Assembly: GCA_964019695.1 (NCBI GenBank)
Contig: OZ026524.1
Coordinates: 27,568,164 to 27,632,163, forward strand
Length of the DNA: 64,000 bases
DNA from: Loripinus fragilis
Lineage: Eukaryota; Mollusca; Bivalvia; Lucinida; Lucinidae
Direction: 5' to 3'
The translations under genes were made by a program, and so were the position numbers. Below, in pieces: positions 45,672 through 56,042 of the stretch. Below the pieces are notes generated by a model. It worked only from the letters and a program-made list of their open reading frames with translations, did no database searches and was not told where the DNA came from. Position 1 is the first letter of the stretch. The number at the start of each line of letters is the position of its first letter.

Positions 45672-45977
45672 TTTTGTTTGTTTTGTTGCTTTACGTCCCA
45701 AGTCAACAGCTATGGTCATTGCGGTTCACCTAACCACACTTTTTCCTGGGCAAGCTTGAATTAACTAGTACTTCATGCACATACTTTCGCTTGTAACTGA
45801 CAACAACCCTTCTTGAATGATTCAGCGGAAGGGAGGAGAATGACCATAAAAATTATTTCATAATCAATCTCCACAAAAGTATGGGACCGAATCGGGGTAG
45901 AACACGCGACCCCTGGATCAGCAGTCAGACTCGCATCTGCTGCCGGACACGTTGCACACTGCGCTACGCGGCCCGGT
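45672..45977 (-). mobile_element. SINE-2 copy c (full length)
   Basis: Minus strand: GGGCCGCGTAGCGCAGTGTG (A-box region), AGGGGTCGCGTGTTCTACC (B-box region), body, tail near GGGACGTAAAGCAAC. Target duplication ACCCGAGCCCTGA (45659-45671) / ACCTGAGCCCTGA (45978-45990), one mismatch. Confidence 0.88.
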
Positions 45978-46403
45978 ACCTGAGCCCTGAGTTTAAGGCT
46001 AAACTAAAGAGGATATTATGAGAAACAAGTTAAAATTCTGAGAAATTGTTTTGAATTTGGACCAGTGGTTCAGGAGGAGATGTCCGTTTAAAGATACTAC
46101 TTATTTACAGTTTTGGCAGTCCTTTTGTTTGGCGATCAGAACCATTTGTGCAATATTGGTAAAGGGCATTATGAGGAACATTTTGAATTTGGACCAGTGG
46201 CTTAGAAGATGCTTCACTACAACAAGAGTCTTGCCAGGAGAAAATAGCAAATCTTGTGCTAGTGCGGCTAGAATTTATTTGCCCTTTCCAAGTTCATTTT
46301 GTTCCAATTTACCTTTCAACTCTTATCATGCTGGATGTTTTTATGTACTACACTCTTCCCCAATTTTATCCATTTAGCCTGCAGGATTCAAGATATAATT
46401 ACA

Positions 46404-46629
46404 GAGGACAAAAATTCAACTCGTCCGCTCGTTATTAAGAGTGAAATCTAGAAAGGATGAGTTATTCTAACCAAAGCACTCGTCCTGTAGGACGAGTGCT
46501 TTGGTAAGAATTACTCGAGGAAGTCATTACTCCCATATATTCTTTATTGCATACACTTTTAAAGAACAAGCTCATGGGTTTGCAAGACAAGTGAAAATTG
46601 TAAGTCACAAGTGAAATATTTTTGTCCCC
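46404..46629. mobile_element. MITE-K copy 2
   Basis: GAGGACAAAAATTCAACTCG to AAATATTTTTGTCCCC. Contains the perfect hairpin CCAAAGCACTCGTCCTG/TAGGACGAGTGCTTTGG. Confidence 0.78.
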
Positions 46630-47145
46630 TGAATTAGCAAGTTGTATTAACATGCTAATGGTAAACAATGTGGATCTTGATCAGATGATGCAAGCTGACC
46701 TGAATCTACACTGGCACTTGGTAAGGGACATCAGTTGCTGCTGTTGTGTTAGGATTCAATGTCGCTTTCAGCAAATTTCCAGTCATATCACCCTGGTCTG
46801 TTCATGGTTATGTTCCTCAGTTGTTAACCAGTTCTTAAAGTCTATTCAACTGCCCAACTATCTGTAGAGAGAAATTACTCTCTAAAAAGTATGTGGTAGG
46901 AACACACAACACCATTGTTGCAGTCCTTTTCAATCAGATTATCAATCTGAGTCAATAGCACTGTTTTTCATTGAAGGCTTTGGCCAAATGCACACACACC
47001 CCTACCTTTGGTGTCTATGATGGCCATTTTCCTAATACTGGTAAGCTAGCTAAAAAATTCCTTCTCAGCAACTTATCAGCAGGAAATACAGAATGGCAGA
47101 AATAAAAAACAAATGAGCAAACACATAATATGTAGGAGATAACGG
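46630..47145. other. Unassigned spacer
   Basis: A MITE-E-like core scrap (GGTAAACAATGTGGATCTTG, CTGAATCTACACTGG) at 46660-46715. Otherwise nothing recognised. Confidence 0.35.
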
Positions 47146-47561
47146 TATTAAAAATTTTCATTTGGCGAGGTATATCCTCAGATATGAGTCAATGTCAAAA
47201 TTCGTCAAAATTCTTGTCCGTTTCATATCTTATGAAAACCGCTGATGTGATCATGAATTTTTTTTCTTCACACAATGCTACTGATCATACTTAATAAGGC
47301 TAGCTGATAAAACTGATAAATATTGATGTGTAAATATATTTTTTATTGGATTAAAACCCCATTTTTTGGCATTTTTGCCCGTCCAGCGGAAAAAATTGAA
47401 CTTTCGACAATAATTATCAAAATACTGTTATTTTCTCAGGAATTTTAACTGGCTGTATTGATAAAAGCATTTTCAAAGTAAATGTAGGAGGTTTCAATAT
47501 GTGATTTTTCATTACATTTTTTGCATTTTTTTTGCCAAAAACCTCTGTCCCAAGCGTTTAT

Positions 47562-48723
47562 GTCAAAACCGTAACACTTGATAAATTGCAAAAATAATAC
47601 TGGATCCCTAATGGTGCTGAATCTGGTTTTCTGTCATACTAATTTGACACTTTCTGTTTACTAAGAAAACATGTTTTTTGTAAAGCATCTACAGAACAGG
47701 CAAAAGAAAATACTGTTTTGGTGAGTGAAATTTTTATAGTATATTTTTTTTGTGTCAAATGACCGTAACACAAAAATGGACAATGGAATTTGATAAAAAA
47801 TTTCTGGTTTTAACATCTTGACCAAATAAAATTTCTCAACAAGAAATCACTCTTGTTGCGATGTTTTAGGGAGTAATCATTATTTTAGGTAAAAAAATAT
47901 GTAGAATATATCAATACCGTAACAGTCAATACCGTAACAATGAAAATGTTGCGGTATTGACACATCTTGTTACGGTTTTGACATATGCTGTCAAAAAAGT
48001 ACAGTTTTGAATGCAAAGATATTAGTTTTTAGTCAAGTTTATTAAGTGAATTTATGATAAGAATGCTTTATCAAATTTAAACAGAAGCATAAAACACAAA
48101 ATAAATGATGAGCTCGTATAAACAGTTTGTTACGGTATTGACATATTGTTTTGTTTTCAGGCAGGGTTTGTCAATACTGTAACGGTTTTGTCAAACCCGT
48201 AACAATATTTTGAAATAATGCAATCTACCATATATTCCAAAATTCTTTCTGTGCACATGTGTCAAGAGTATTAACATTGCAATCTGGTCAACAGTGCTCT
48301 ACACCAAATCTTAAACAGAAGAGTTACGCTAGCATATATTCTTTAAAGGTCAATACCGTAACATTTTTGTCAAGTACCGTAACAGTGATATTTTTGGGAA
48401 AAAAGTATATCAGACAGAGACAACATGTAGATTTTAAGTACCTGATCAATTCCTTTGGTTGATTACAATCATACCAAAGCATTGTAATTTTCTAGAAATG
48501 TGGTTTTTAAATAAAATACGGAGAAAATAGTATGCAAAATCACTTAAAAGATAAAAAAAATGCATTTTACGTTTGCTCATTGTCATAAATAATCATTTTG
48601 TTCAAATTTTACCTTTGACACAATTAAACACATGATTTATTGAACTTATCCATTTCAACAAAATAAATATCCATGATGAGATTTGAAGAAAAAACAGGAA
48701 ATAAAGTTTGTTACGGTATTGAC
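47562..48723. repeat. Cluster of GTCAATACCGTAACA boxes
   Basis: About 13 occurrences of a 13-16 bp motif near GTCAATACCGTAACA, in both orientations and not in tandem register: 47562, 47753, 47911, 47925, 47949, 47968, 48127, 48170, 48190, 48349, 48369, 48708, with an exact adjacent pair at 47911-47940 followed by inverted copies at 47949 and 47968. The spacing is irregular, which argues against a satellite and for a binding-site array. Confidence 0.85.
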
Positions 48724-48932
48724 ATTTTATCTGGTCATGTGATCTTTGAAACTTAATTATAAGGATCTGATTGGCTGTTAAGGTTTCTTTTCGCTTTTCG
48801 TAGTATTTTCAGAAACAACTTGTTACTTTCATGAAAAAAAGAATATCATTTTATTTAATTCGTATTTTTCCTTTTACTTCTTTCAAAATTTGACGAATTT
48901 TGACATTGACTCATATACGGTCTGAAATTTAG

Positions 48933-48964
48933 TTTTACGGCTACGCATCAGCGTAGCCGTAAAA
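48933..48964. repeat. Perfect 14-bp-arm hairpin
   Basis: TTTTACGGCTACGC-ATCA-GCGTAGCCGTAAAA, just inside the right outer end of LT3. GC-rich against an AT-rich background. No left-side counterpart. Confidence 0.9.
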
Positions 48965-49020
48965 AGTGATTTTCAAAGATATATCCGACGAAAAACCTCC
49001 ACAAATGAAAATTTTGAATA

Positions 49021-49462
49021 TGGTTATCCCCATTCTAATGCTCTAGTAACATTTTTACTTAAAAAAGGCAGTGAAAACGTATTATGTTGCTCCGACATCC
49101 AGCAGCTGCCAGCTGCATAAAATCACTTGCCAGCTGCATAAAACCACAGTCAACAATTTATCAGTCATATGGGGAAGGTTTCCTGTCAGTCAATATATCC
49201 TGGAAAAATAACCCGCTCAGTTATGAAAGCTACTATGAGTCCCCCATAAAGTGATCCTTTTTTCAGCAACCAAAAACCAAACAGCTGGAGACATCAAAAC
49301 TATAATATACTATTGACACTCACTTACCTTTAAAATGACAAAATCTGTAGCTTGTTGTAGAGTCAGATAGCCTCATTTACAAAAGCAAAACATGCATGGT
49401 GCCACTGAAATTTAGACAAAGTACAATCGCACATGATGTGGTCATACATATTCAGTACGAGT
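49021..49462. other. Mostly unassigned, SINE-1 scrap inside
   Basis: 49130-49200 contains CACAGTCAACAATTTATCAG, TCATATGGGGAAGGTTTCCTG, a piece of SINE-1. CCAGCTGC repeats at 49108-49136. Nothing else. Confidence 0.4.
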
Positions 49463-49642
49463 TCATAGGTTTAGATGAACAAAATTTTTGACCGTAAAAT
49501 TGTAAATATTTTCTTACCCATCAGTTTTAACATATGTTTTGGGTGCTCAAAAGAACAGTCTCATTGAGACGGTTCTTTTGAGTACCCACAACATATGTTT
49601 TGGTTGAGAAATAAAAAAAAATTTGGGGGTACGCACTCTTTA
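49463..49642. mobile_element. MITE-D copy 6 (intact, 180 bp)
   Basis: CATAGGTTTAGATGAACAAA to ACGCACTCTT, with CATATGTTTTGGGTGCTCAA, AAGAACAGTCTCATTGAGAC and inverse. Its right tip touches the left end of FB1, so FB1 may have inserted at the MITE-D border. Confidence 0.88.
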
Positions 49643-49683
49643 CTACGAAAGCCTAGAAGGTCCACTTTTAAAAAAGAAAAAAA

Positions 49684-49922
49684 TATCTCGTTACAACTAA
49701 CTCGTAATAACGAGATAACTAACTCGTAATAACGAGATGTTTAACTCGTTATCACGAGAAAATTAAGTCGTTATAACGAGAAAAAATATAAATCTCGTAA
49801 CAATGAAATAATTATCTCATAATAACGAGAAAACTTACTCGTAATAACAAGATAATCAACTCGTAATAACGAGATGACTAACTCGTAATTATGAGAAAAC
49901 TATCTCGTAATTACGAGAAAAA
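49684..49922. repeat. CTCGTAATAACGAG array 1
   Basis: About 11 units of ~22 bp, each with a 14-bp (quasi)palindrome CTCGTWATWACGAG, separated by AT-rich linkers (ATAACTAA). Occupies the left subterminal zone of FB1. Confidence 0.92.
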
Positions 49923-50090
49923 ATAATTCCAGATTCCTAGAAGTCTACCAGGGCGCCAGAGACGGTGGCAGACTGGTGCATTGAGCTTAGGGGGTCCATA
50001 GAGTTCGACACTGGTCTAAACTTGTTTGGCACCAGAGATTCCTTGAAGTCTGCAATGGCATCAGGGGCAGTTGAATATAACTGCTTGTGA

Positions 50091-50997
50091 CTTAAAGACT
50101 TATCTATTGATGAGATGGTAAGGGCCTGATGCTTTGGCTGTTTGTCGAGCCCACCGGGTTTTACCTGTTGGATTTCTTTTGCTCCGGTATTCAGTTTTAT
50201 TTACTGTTGAGTCCTCATCTTTGCTTTATCTCCTTGTTATATCTTGATTTATATGTTTTAGGAGATGATGCATTGATAAGTTAGGGGTCTTTCATGCAAA
50301 CCAAATATCTATGTGTCTTGATCCACATCTGAATTAAAGCTGCATACTCTGTAACTATGAACATTTTTCGAAAAATTTTATTTTCTTTTTAAATCATTTG
50401 TAAAAGTAGAATTAAGCCATGTTTTCACAATAAAAATGTTCAGTACAGCTGAAAACTGCATGGAAAAGTGAATTACTTTATCAAATAGGTGTATTTTTCT
50501 CTCGTTGGTAATTATTTGCGTCCCTCCAATAATTCTAGACCGTTGAATTTTAACATAAATACAGTTGTTTTGATAGTGATACCTTGTTAAGATTTACGAA
50601 AATGGTAAAATGTTTACCTGAATTTGAGTATTTTTACTGTGTTCTTGAAAAATAAAAACATTATTTTTAAAATTAGAAGATCAAAAATTACAGACTATGC
50701 AGCTTTAAGGGTGAGGTTGGCGCCGTTAAACCGGTTTAAGCCCTCCAGTAAAATATTTTACTGACCGTTCCAAGGCGGTACTTCTTTTGTGGATCTTTTA
50801 TGTTTTTGTTCTGTCTTGTGTTTGCTATGTCTTTGTGCGCGTCTGTTTTTATGTGCTTTGTGGTCACCTGCTGGGAAAGGGCTGACCTCCCCTTGGCTCT
50901 CGTTTGTGGTGTCTAACTGTGAGTTTGTCACTTTCCCATTGGTATCCTGGGTCAGGTGTGGTGCTCCTGATCTTTGCACCCTTACTTACTTTGGGGG
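50091..50997 (+). mobile_element. Retroelement 3' tail, second copy
   Basis: GACTTAAAGACTTATC to CTTACTTACTTTGG, the same tail as 22056-22593 at high identity, without the ORF part. It is interrupted at TTAA by MITE-B copy 3. ORFs of 68-78 codons on either strand here have no recognisable feature. Confidence 0.8.
50338..50704 (+). mobile_element. MITE-B copy 3 (TTAA target)
   Basis: 367 bp, nearly identical to 31612-31978. TTAA at 50334-50337 and 50705-50708. The equivalent site in the other retroelement tail (22292, GAATTAAGGGTG) is empty. Confidence 0.95.
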
Positions 50998-51461
50998 AGT
51001 CCAGAGAGATCGAAACTGGTCTTAAGTGTATGGCATCGGAGATCCTGGAAGTCTGTGATGGTGTCAGAGACAGTCACAGACCAGTGCATGAACTGGAGAA
51101 ATTTCCCTAGAGGCTTTTAAAAGATATCTTAAACGCGTCTTAACCCGATTGGCATAAGAGAATCCTGGAAATCTGTGAGTATATACAGGGCTCCCTAGAA
51201 GTCTATACTGGTCATATCAGATTGACACTAGCGATTCCTGGAAGTCAGAGAGAAGATGAGACAGAAGTCGGACATCGGTGCATTTCACACGGGTTCATCC
51301 ATAGAGGTCGATACTGGTTTGATCGTGTTTGGCACTGAAGATTCCTTGGAGTGCAACTGTGTCAGAAACAGTCCCAGACCAGTCCCAAACCAGTCCATCT
51401 GAGAGAAGTTGACAAAGAAAGTCGGACATCGGTGCATCTCACACGGGAGCATCCATAGAGG
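50998..51461. repeat. Degenerate minisatellite of FB1
   Basis: Repeating phrase order: CCATAGAGGTCGAAACTGGT, TTGGCACCAGGGATTCC, TGGAAGTCTGCAA, TGTCAGAGACAGTC, CAGACCAGTGCATTGAACT. Units of roughly 100-150 bp, diverged. Further copies flank arrays 2 and 3. Confidence 0.75.
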
Positions 51462-51475
51462 GCGAAACTGGTTTG

Positions 51476-51678
51476 TTTTGTTTTGTTTTATTTGATTCTT
51501 TACGTCCACTCAACAATCTTTCAGTTATGCGGGACGGTTCTTCCTGGGTTTAACCAGTACTAAGCTAGGATAAATGTGTCTTGCTCAAGGACCACAACGC
51601 AGTGACGCCGGTGAGGCTCGAACCCGCTACCCTTCGGTCTCGAGTCAAGCACTCTTCCACTGAGCCACTGCGCTCCCT
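51476..51678 (-). mobile_element. SINE-1 with 14-bp target duplication
   Basis: 203 bp. On the minus strand: GGAGCGCAGTGGCTCAGTGG head, GGGTTCGAGCCTCACC B box, CCTTGAGCAAGACAC, AACCCAGGAAGAACC, GGACGTAAAGAATC, tail (AAAAC)n. Exact duplication GCGAAACTGGTTTG at 51462-51475 and 51679-51692. The best-preserved SINE-1 in the window. Confidence 0.95.
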
Positions 51679-51768
51679 GCGAAACTGGTTTGAGCTTGTT
51701 TGGCACTGGAGATACCTGGGACTCTGCAACTGGGGGGGGGGGGGTCCATAGAGGTCAAAACTATTCTT

Positions 51769-52059
51769 AACTAGTAACGTGAGAACTAACTCGTAATAAC
51801 GAGATAAATAACTCGTAATAACGAGATGATAACTCGTAAAAACGAGATAACTAACTCGTAATAAAGAGATGATTAACTCGTTATAACAAGAAAATTAAGT
51901 TGTAATAACGAGAAAATATATATCTCGTAATAAGGAAATAATTATCTCGTAATAACGAGAAAACTAACTCGTTATAACGAGATGATTAACTCGTAATAAC
52001 GAGATGACTAGCTCGTAATTACGAGATAAATATCTTGTAATTACGAGAAAAACTAACTT
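51769..52059. repeat. CTCGTAATAACGAG array 2
   Basis: About 13 units as in array 1, some degraded (GTTGTAATAACGAG, TATCTTGTAATTACGAG). Internal to FB1. Confidence 0.9.
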
Positions 52060-52656
52060 GAGATTCCTGGAAGTCTGCCAGGTCGCCAGAGACAGTCGCT
52101 GACTGGTGCATTGAGCTTAGGGGCTCCATAGAGGCCGACACTGGTCTAAATTTGTTTGGCATCAGGGATTCCTTGTGGTCTGCAATGGTATCAGGGACAG
52201 TTGAATACAGCTGCTTGAGACTCGGGGAGTCCAGAGAGATCGAAACTGGTCTTAAGTGTTTGGCATCGGAGATCCTGGAAGTCTGTGACGGTGTCAGAGA
52301 CCGTCACAGACCAGTGCATGAACTGGCGAAATTCCCTAGAGGCTTTTAATAGAGATCTTAAACTGGTCTTAACCCGTTTGGCACCAGGGAATCCTGGAAA
52401 TCCTCAAGTATATAGAGGGCCCCTAAAATTCTAAACTGGTCTTACCTGATTGACACTAGCGATTCCTGGAAGTCTGAGAGAAGATGAGACAGAAGTCGGA
52501 CATCGGTGCATTTCACACGGGAGCATCCATAGAGGTCGATACTGGTTTGATCGTGTTTGGCACTGAAGATTCCTTGGAGTCTGCAACTGTGTCAGAAACA
52601 GTCCCAGACCAGTCCATTGAACTCGGGGGGAGGGTTTCCATAGAGGCCAAACTATT
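52060..52656. repeat. FB1 minisatellite, several units
   Basis: Four diverged units between palindrome arrays 2 and 3, e.g. AGAGATCGAAACTGGTCTTA, TTTGGCATCGGAGATCC, CGGTGTCAGAGACCGTC. 52200-52350 is nearly identical to 51000-51110. Confidence 0.75.
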
Positions 52657-52810
52657 CTTAACTAATTACGAGATAACTAACTTGTAATAACGAGATAACT
52701 ATCTCGTAATAACGAGATAACTAACTCTTAATAACGAGATAATTATCTCGTAATAACGAGATAACTTACTCGTAATAACGAGATAACTAACTCGTAATTA
52801 CGAGATAACT
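52657..52810. repeat. CTCGTAATAACGAG array 3
   Basis: About seven clean 22-bp units with ATAACTAA linkers, the most homogeneous of the four. Confidence 0.92.
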
Positions 52811-53269
52811 TGTTTGGCATCAGGGATCCTAGAGGTCTGCGACAATGTTAGAGACAGGCGCAGACCAGTGCAATGAACTGGAGAAGGTCCTGGAAGTCTA
52901 AACTGGTCTTAGCTCGATTAGAAGAGGGGATTCTAACCCACTTATCGCTCTTGATTTAGGAAAGATGTTCTATATGCAAAACACAGTGCGGAATTTCCTT
53001 ATCACATCCACGTGACATTCTTTCTCATCCACATGACCTGCTCATCCCATCCAAGTGCCGGCTTCAAAATATAACAATTTTAAGCTTTTTTCAGAGCAAA
53101 TAAAACCTAAATATTATGTAGAAATACGTCAAATGTTCTCACTTTGTTGAATGACGCCATAACATTTCTGACGTCACTAAAATGTAGCAACAATGTGGCG
53201 CAAGTTATTAAGTTAACACAGTTTTTTGCGCCACGACGTCTTTCAAAATAGTCTTTCCCAATAATCATG
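52811..53269. other. FB1 interior, mostly unassigned
   Basis: One minisatellite unit (to ~52930), then ~340 bp with no partner and short GACGTC/TGACGTCA-like words at 53160-53240. No ORF of note. Confidence 0.4.
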
Positions 53270-53885
53270 CACCAGTCATTTGTATCCTTGGGGCAAAGGA
53301 ATAGCGGGGCTTTTAACTTGTCAATTCTAAAGCCCTGCTAAAAGCACTGCACTGCGGGGCCAAATTTGTGGTAGATTTCTGCTAAATGCCTCGCCCCCGG
53401 GGTTTGACAATAATGCAACAGTTATTTGTATCCCCCACCCCCTCGGGGCTGGGGAATTGCAGGGCTTTTAACTTTTCAATTCTAAAGCCCTTCTAAAAGC
53501 TCTGCACTGCGGGGCCAAATTTGTGGAAGATTTCTGCTAAATGCCCCGCCCCCGGGGTTCGACAATAATGCAACAGTCATTTGTATCCCCCACCCCCTTG
53601 AGGCTGGGGAATAGCGGGGCTTTTAATTTTTCAATTTTCAAAGCCCTGCATAAAGCCCTGCACTGTGGGGCCAAATTTGTGGTAACATTTCTTCTAAATG
53701 CCCCGCCCTCGGGGGTTGACAATAATGCAACAGTCATTTGTATCCCCCACCCCTCGGGGCCGGGGAATAGCAGGGCTTTTAACTCTTCAATTTTCAAAGC
53801 CCTGCATAAAGCCCTGCACTATGGGGCCAAATTTGTGGTAAAATCCCTGCTAAATGCTCCCGCCCCCACAGGGATTGACAAAAAT
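53270..53885. repeat. GC-rich 146-157-bp tandem repeat, four copies
   Basis: TTGTATCC marks units at 53280, 53426, 53581 and 53738. Units carry CCCCACCCCCTCGGGGC, TAGCGGGGCTTTTAA, AAAGCCCTGC, GGGGCCAAATTTGTGGTA and AATGCCCCGCCCCCGGGG. Overlapping ORFs on both strands (53537-53891) are by-products. Confidence 0.9.
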
Positions 53886-54011
53886 GAGTAACAAAAAGTG
53901 ACATAAATCATTTGAATTAGCTTTCCATCTTTTCCCCTATCACATGGTGGTTCCACATGTAATTTGGCTTCAGTTGGCCCAGTGGTTTCAGAGAATTTAC
54001 GAATATTCTGT

Positions 54012-54330
54012 CCAGAGCATAACACAGAACGTATACAGGTATAGAAACTTCACTGGAAGATAGATCTCGTTGAGGAGAAGTGATGTGTTCAAGAACCGTA
54101 CCTCTTTTTTGCATAATTTAGGAGTTATTGCCCTTTGTTATTTTTTTACACTTAAATTTTGTACGGAGCATAACAAAACAACTACATGTATAACAAGTAT
54201 TAATTTGAAACTACAATGGTAGATAGATCTCGATGAGCAGAGATACAGTGTACAAGAACCATAACTCTCTTTCGCATAATGTAGAAGCTAATGCCCTTTG
54301 TTATACGTGAATTTTGTCTAGAGAATAACA
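54012..54330. repeat. ~160-bp degenerate duplication
   Basis: AGATAGATCTCG(T/A)TGAG, CAAGAACC(G/A)TA, GCATAAT, GCCCTTTGTTAT and GAGCATAACA / GAGAATAACA appear in the same order twice. Preceded by TTCAGTTGGCCCAGTGGTTTC, a phrase akin to one at 46050. Confidence 0.6.
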
Positions 54331-54410
54331 TGAATCAAATTGCAATCCTTATCGAACAACCGTATATTTGGGGAGCATCTATCGTTTCTACCGATTCTCT
54401 TGATTTCTGA

Positions 54411-54545
54411 ATTATGAATCCATAGAGAGGTGGAGGGGGGGGGGGGGTGGGGCAGGAGATCCGGACCCCCCTCCCTGAAATTAACAAGTGTTATAGGTTT
54501 TTTAGGAATAAGTATTATCACCTCCACCCCCGGCCCCTACCCCTT
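54411..54545. mobile_element. MITE-J scrap with G run
   Basis: ATGAATCCATAGAGAGG, a G-rich run, GGAGATCCGGACCCCCC, GAAATTAACAAGTGTTATAGG. Only the left third of MITE-J. Confidence 0.5.
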
Positions 54546-54559
54546 TAAATGCTACTTTG

Positions 54560-54905
54560 ATCGAATTAATTGCACTGGTCTGAGACTGTCTCTGGCACGG
54601 TCTCAGACTTCCAGGATCCCTGGTGCCAAAGAACTAAAGACTGGTTTCGACCTCTATGGACCTTCCGAAATCAATAAGAATATCCCTGACACAGTCACAT
54701 ACTTATAGCAATCCTTCGTGTCAAACAAGCTTAAACGAGTTTTGACATGTATGGACCCTCCAAAGAGTAATGCAGACTCTTGGACTGTCACAAATGTGTC
54801 AATCAGGTTAAGACCAGTTTAGACTTCTACGGACCTTCTCGAGTTCAGGCACTGGTCTGCTACTGTCTCTGACACTGTCGCAGACTTCCAGGACACCTGG
54901 TGCCT
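54560..54905. repeat. FB1 minisatellite, inverted copies
   Basis: Same words in the opposite strand sense: CTGGTCTGAGACTGTCTCTG, CAGACTTCCAGGATCCCTGG, GACCTCTATGGACC. This inversion relative to 49929-52930 is part of the case for a foldback structure. Confidence 0.75.
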
Positions 54906-54912
54906 AAGAAGT

Positions 54913-55267
54913 AATCTCGTAATAACGAGCTTCTTATCTCTTAATAACCAGATAGTTCTCTCGTAATAACGAGTTAGTTATCTCGTTGTTATGAGTTAGT
55001 TATCTCGTTATTACGAGTTAGTTATCTCGTTATAACGATTTATTTATCTCATTATTACGAGATAATTATCTCGTTATTACGAGTTAAATATCTCCTTAAT
55101 ATGAGATAATCATCTCGTTATTACAAGTTAGTTATCTCATTATTATGAGTTAGTTATCTCGTTATTACAAGATGTATATTTTTTCTTGTTATTACGACTT
55201 AACTTTCTCGTTATAACGAGTTAGTTATCTCGTTAATACCAGTTAGTTTTCACATAATAACGAGATA
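54913..55267. repeat. CTCGTAATAACGAG array 4
   Basis: About 16 units, mostly written as TTAGTTATCTCGTTATTACG on the plus strand, that is, the reverse sense of array 1. Right subterminal zone of FB1. Confidence 0.92.
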
Positions 55268-55316
55268 AAAAAATTATTTTTTTAAAAGTGGACCTTCTAG
55301 GCTTTCGTAACTTTAC

Positions 55317-55841
55317 TAAAGACTAGGAGTAACATGAAATTCCATGAATCAGTTATTTATATATAGCTATGGCTGTGGACAGACTGATACCCCCTATCGT
55401 CAGTAATAACTAGAAGTTGTGATCATAGGCTTGTCCATGATGGAGCTCTTAAAACAAGTGGGTTTCATCTGGTTTTCGCTGTTAAAAACGTCTTGTCCTT
55501 TCAGTTCGAAGTTTTAGATCATCTACCGTATCTGAATGTTCTCTATACAGAGCAGTGATCATGTGTACTTGTAAGCTAAGAAATTCAATAATTTTTAAAT
55601 TAATAATTCTTGTCTAGACTGACTGTATCTATATTTATTTATGTTCCATATTTATGAAGGTGAAGATGTGTCAAACACACTAAATAGTCAATCTATAGCA
55701 GACTCATCAGACCCTGTGATTTAGTCTCACGACAAAACCGGAGGATCATAATAATCTATAACACTGTAATCTTAAGATGTGCTTTTTGTTTTTTAATTTT
55801 GAATACTATTTTCAACCTTATAACCACACACTCTCATATAT
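55317..55841. other. Unassigned spacer
   Basis: No shared repeat. On the plus strand CTTGTCCTTTCAG at 55492-55504 looks like a splice acceptor and GTAAGC at 55571 like a donor. One frame between them is open; too short (66 bp) to claim. Confidence 0.3.
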
Positions 55842-56042
55842 ACAGTTAAACCTGTCTAAAGCGGTCACTCAAAAATGGACAAGAAAGGTCTAAAAGACAG
55901 ATGGTAGCTTAATGCAGGTCAAAAGTATTGCAGAATGCTGTGGAGCATTCTGCAATACTTTATACCTGCGTTAAGGGATAATCGGTCTTGAAAACCAATT
56001 TTTTGTCTTCTTTGAGTGGTTGCTTAAGACAGGTTTAACTGT
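55842..56042. mobile_element. MITE-A copy 6
   Basis: ACAGTTAAACCTGTCTAAAG to AAGACAGGTTTAACTGT with the GGTCAAAAGTATTGCAGAAT hairpin. TA flanks. Both tips carry the same change (GTTAAACC, complement of GGTTTAAC), so the ends co-evolved or were gene-converted. Confidence 0.88.

Larger units (their letters stand above)
47146..49020. mobile_element. LT3: 1.87-kb inverted-repeat element
   Basis: Outer inverted ends TATTAAAAATTTTCATTTG and CAAATGAAAATTTTGAATA. An inner perfect inverted pair of ~28 bp begins ATATGAGTCAATGTCAAAAT at 47183 and returns at 48888-48916. The interior is very AT-rich, without a credible ORF (best 67 codons at 48259-48462). It carries the dispersed GTCAATACCGTAACA boxes described separately. 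Reads as a non-autonomous DNA transposon; one copy here, superfamily unknown. Confidence 0.75.
49644..55309. mobile_element. FB1: ~5.7-kb foldback-like composite element
   Basis: The ends match in inverted orientation over ~50 bp: TACGAAAGCCTAGAAGGTCC, ACTTTTAAAAAA, then TATCTCGTTA. Just inside both ends are arrays of ~22-bp palindromic units, and beyond those a degenerate minisatellite (AGACTTCCAGG / CCTGGAAGTCT) whose right-hand copies are inverted relative to the left. CTTTAC lies just outside both ends (49638-49643, 55311-55316), a possible target duplication. The interior holds a retroelement tail with MITE-B, a SINE-1, two more palindrome arrays, a 155-bp tandem repeat and a MITE-J scrap. 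No transposase ORF is visible. The architecture resembles foldback or Galileo-like elements in principle; identity with any known family is not claimed. Confidence 0.72.

Noticed and set aside
48933..48964. Hairpin followed by A/T run as an intrinsic terminator
   Set aside because: Eukaryotic context, no upstream gene, and it sits at the border of a transposon-like element.
53537..53891. ORFs of 86 and 116 codons on opposite strands
   Set aside because: Both are readings of the 155-bp tandem repeat and overlap antisense.
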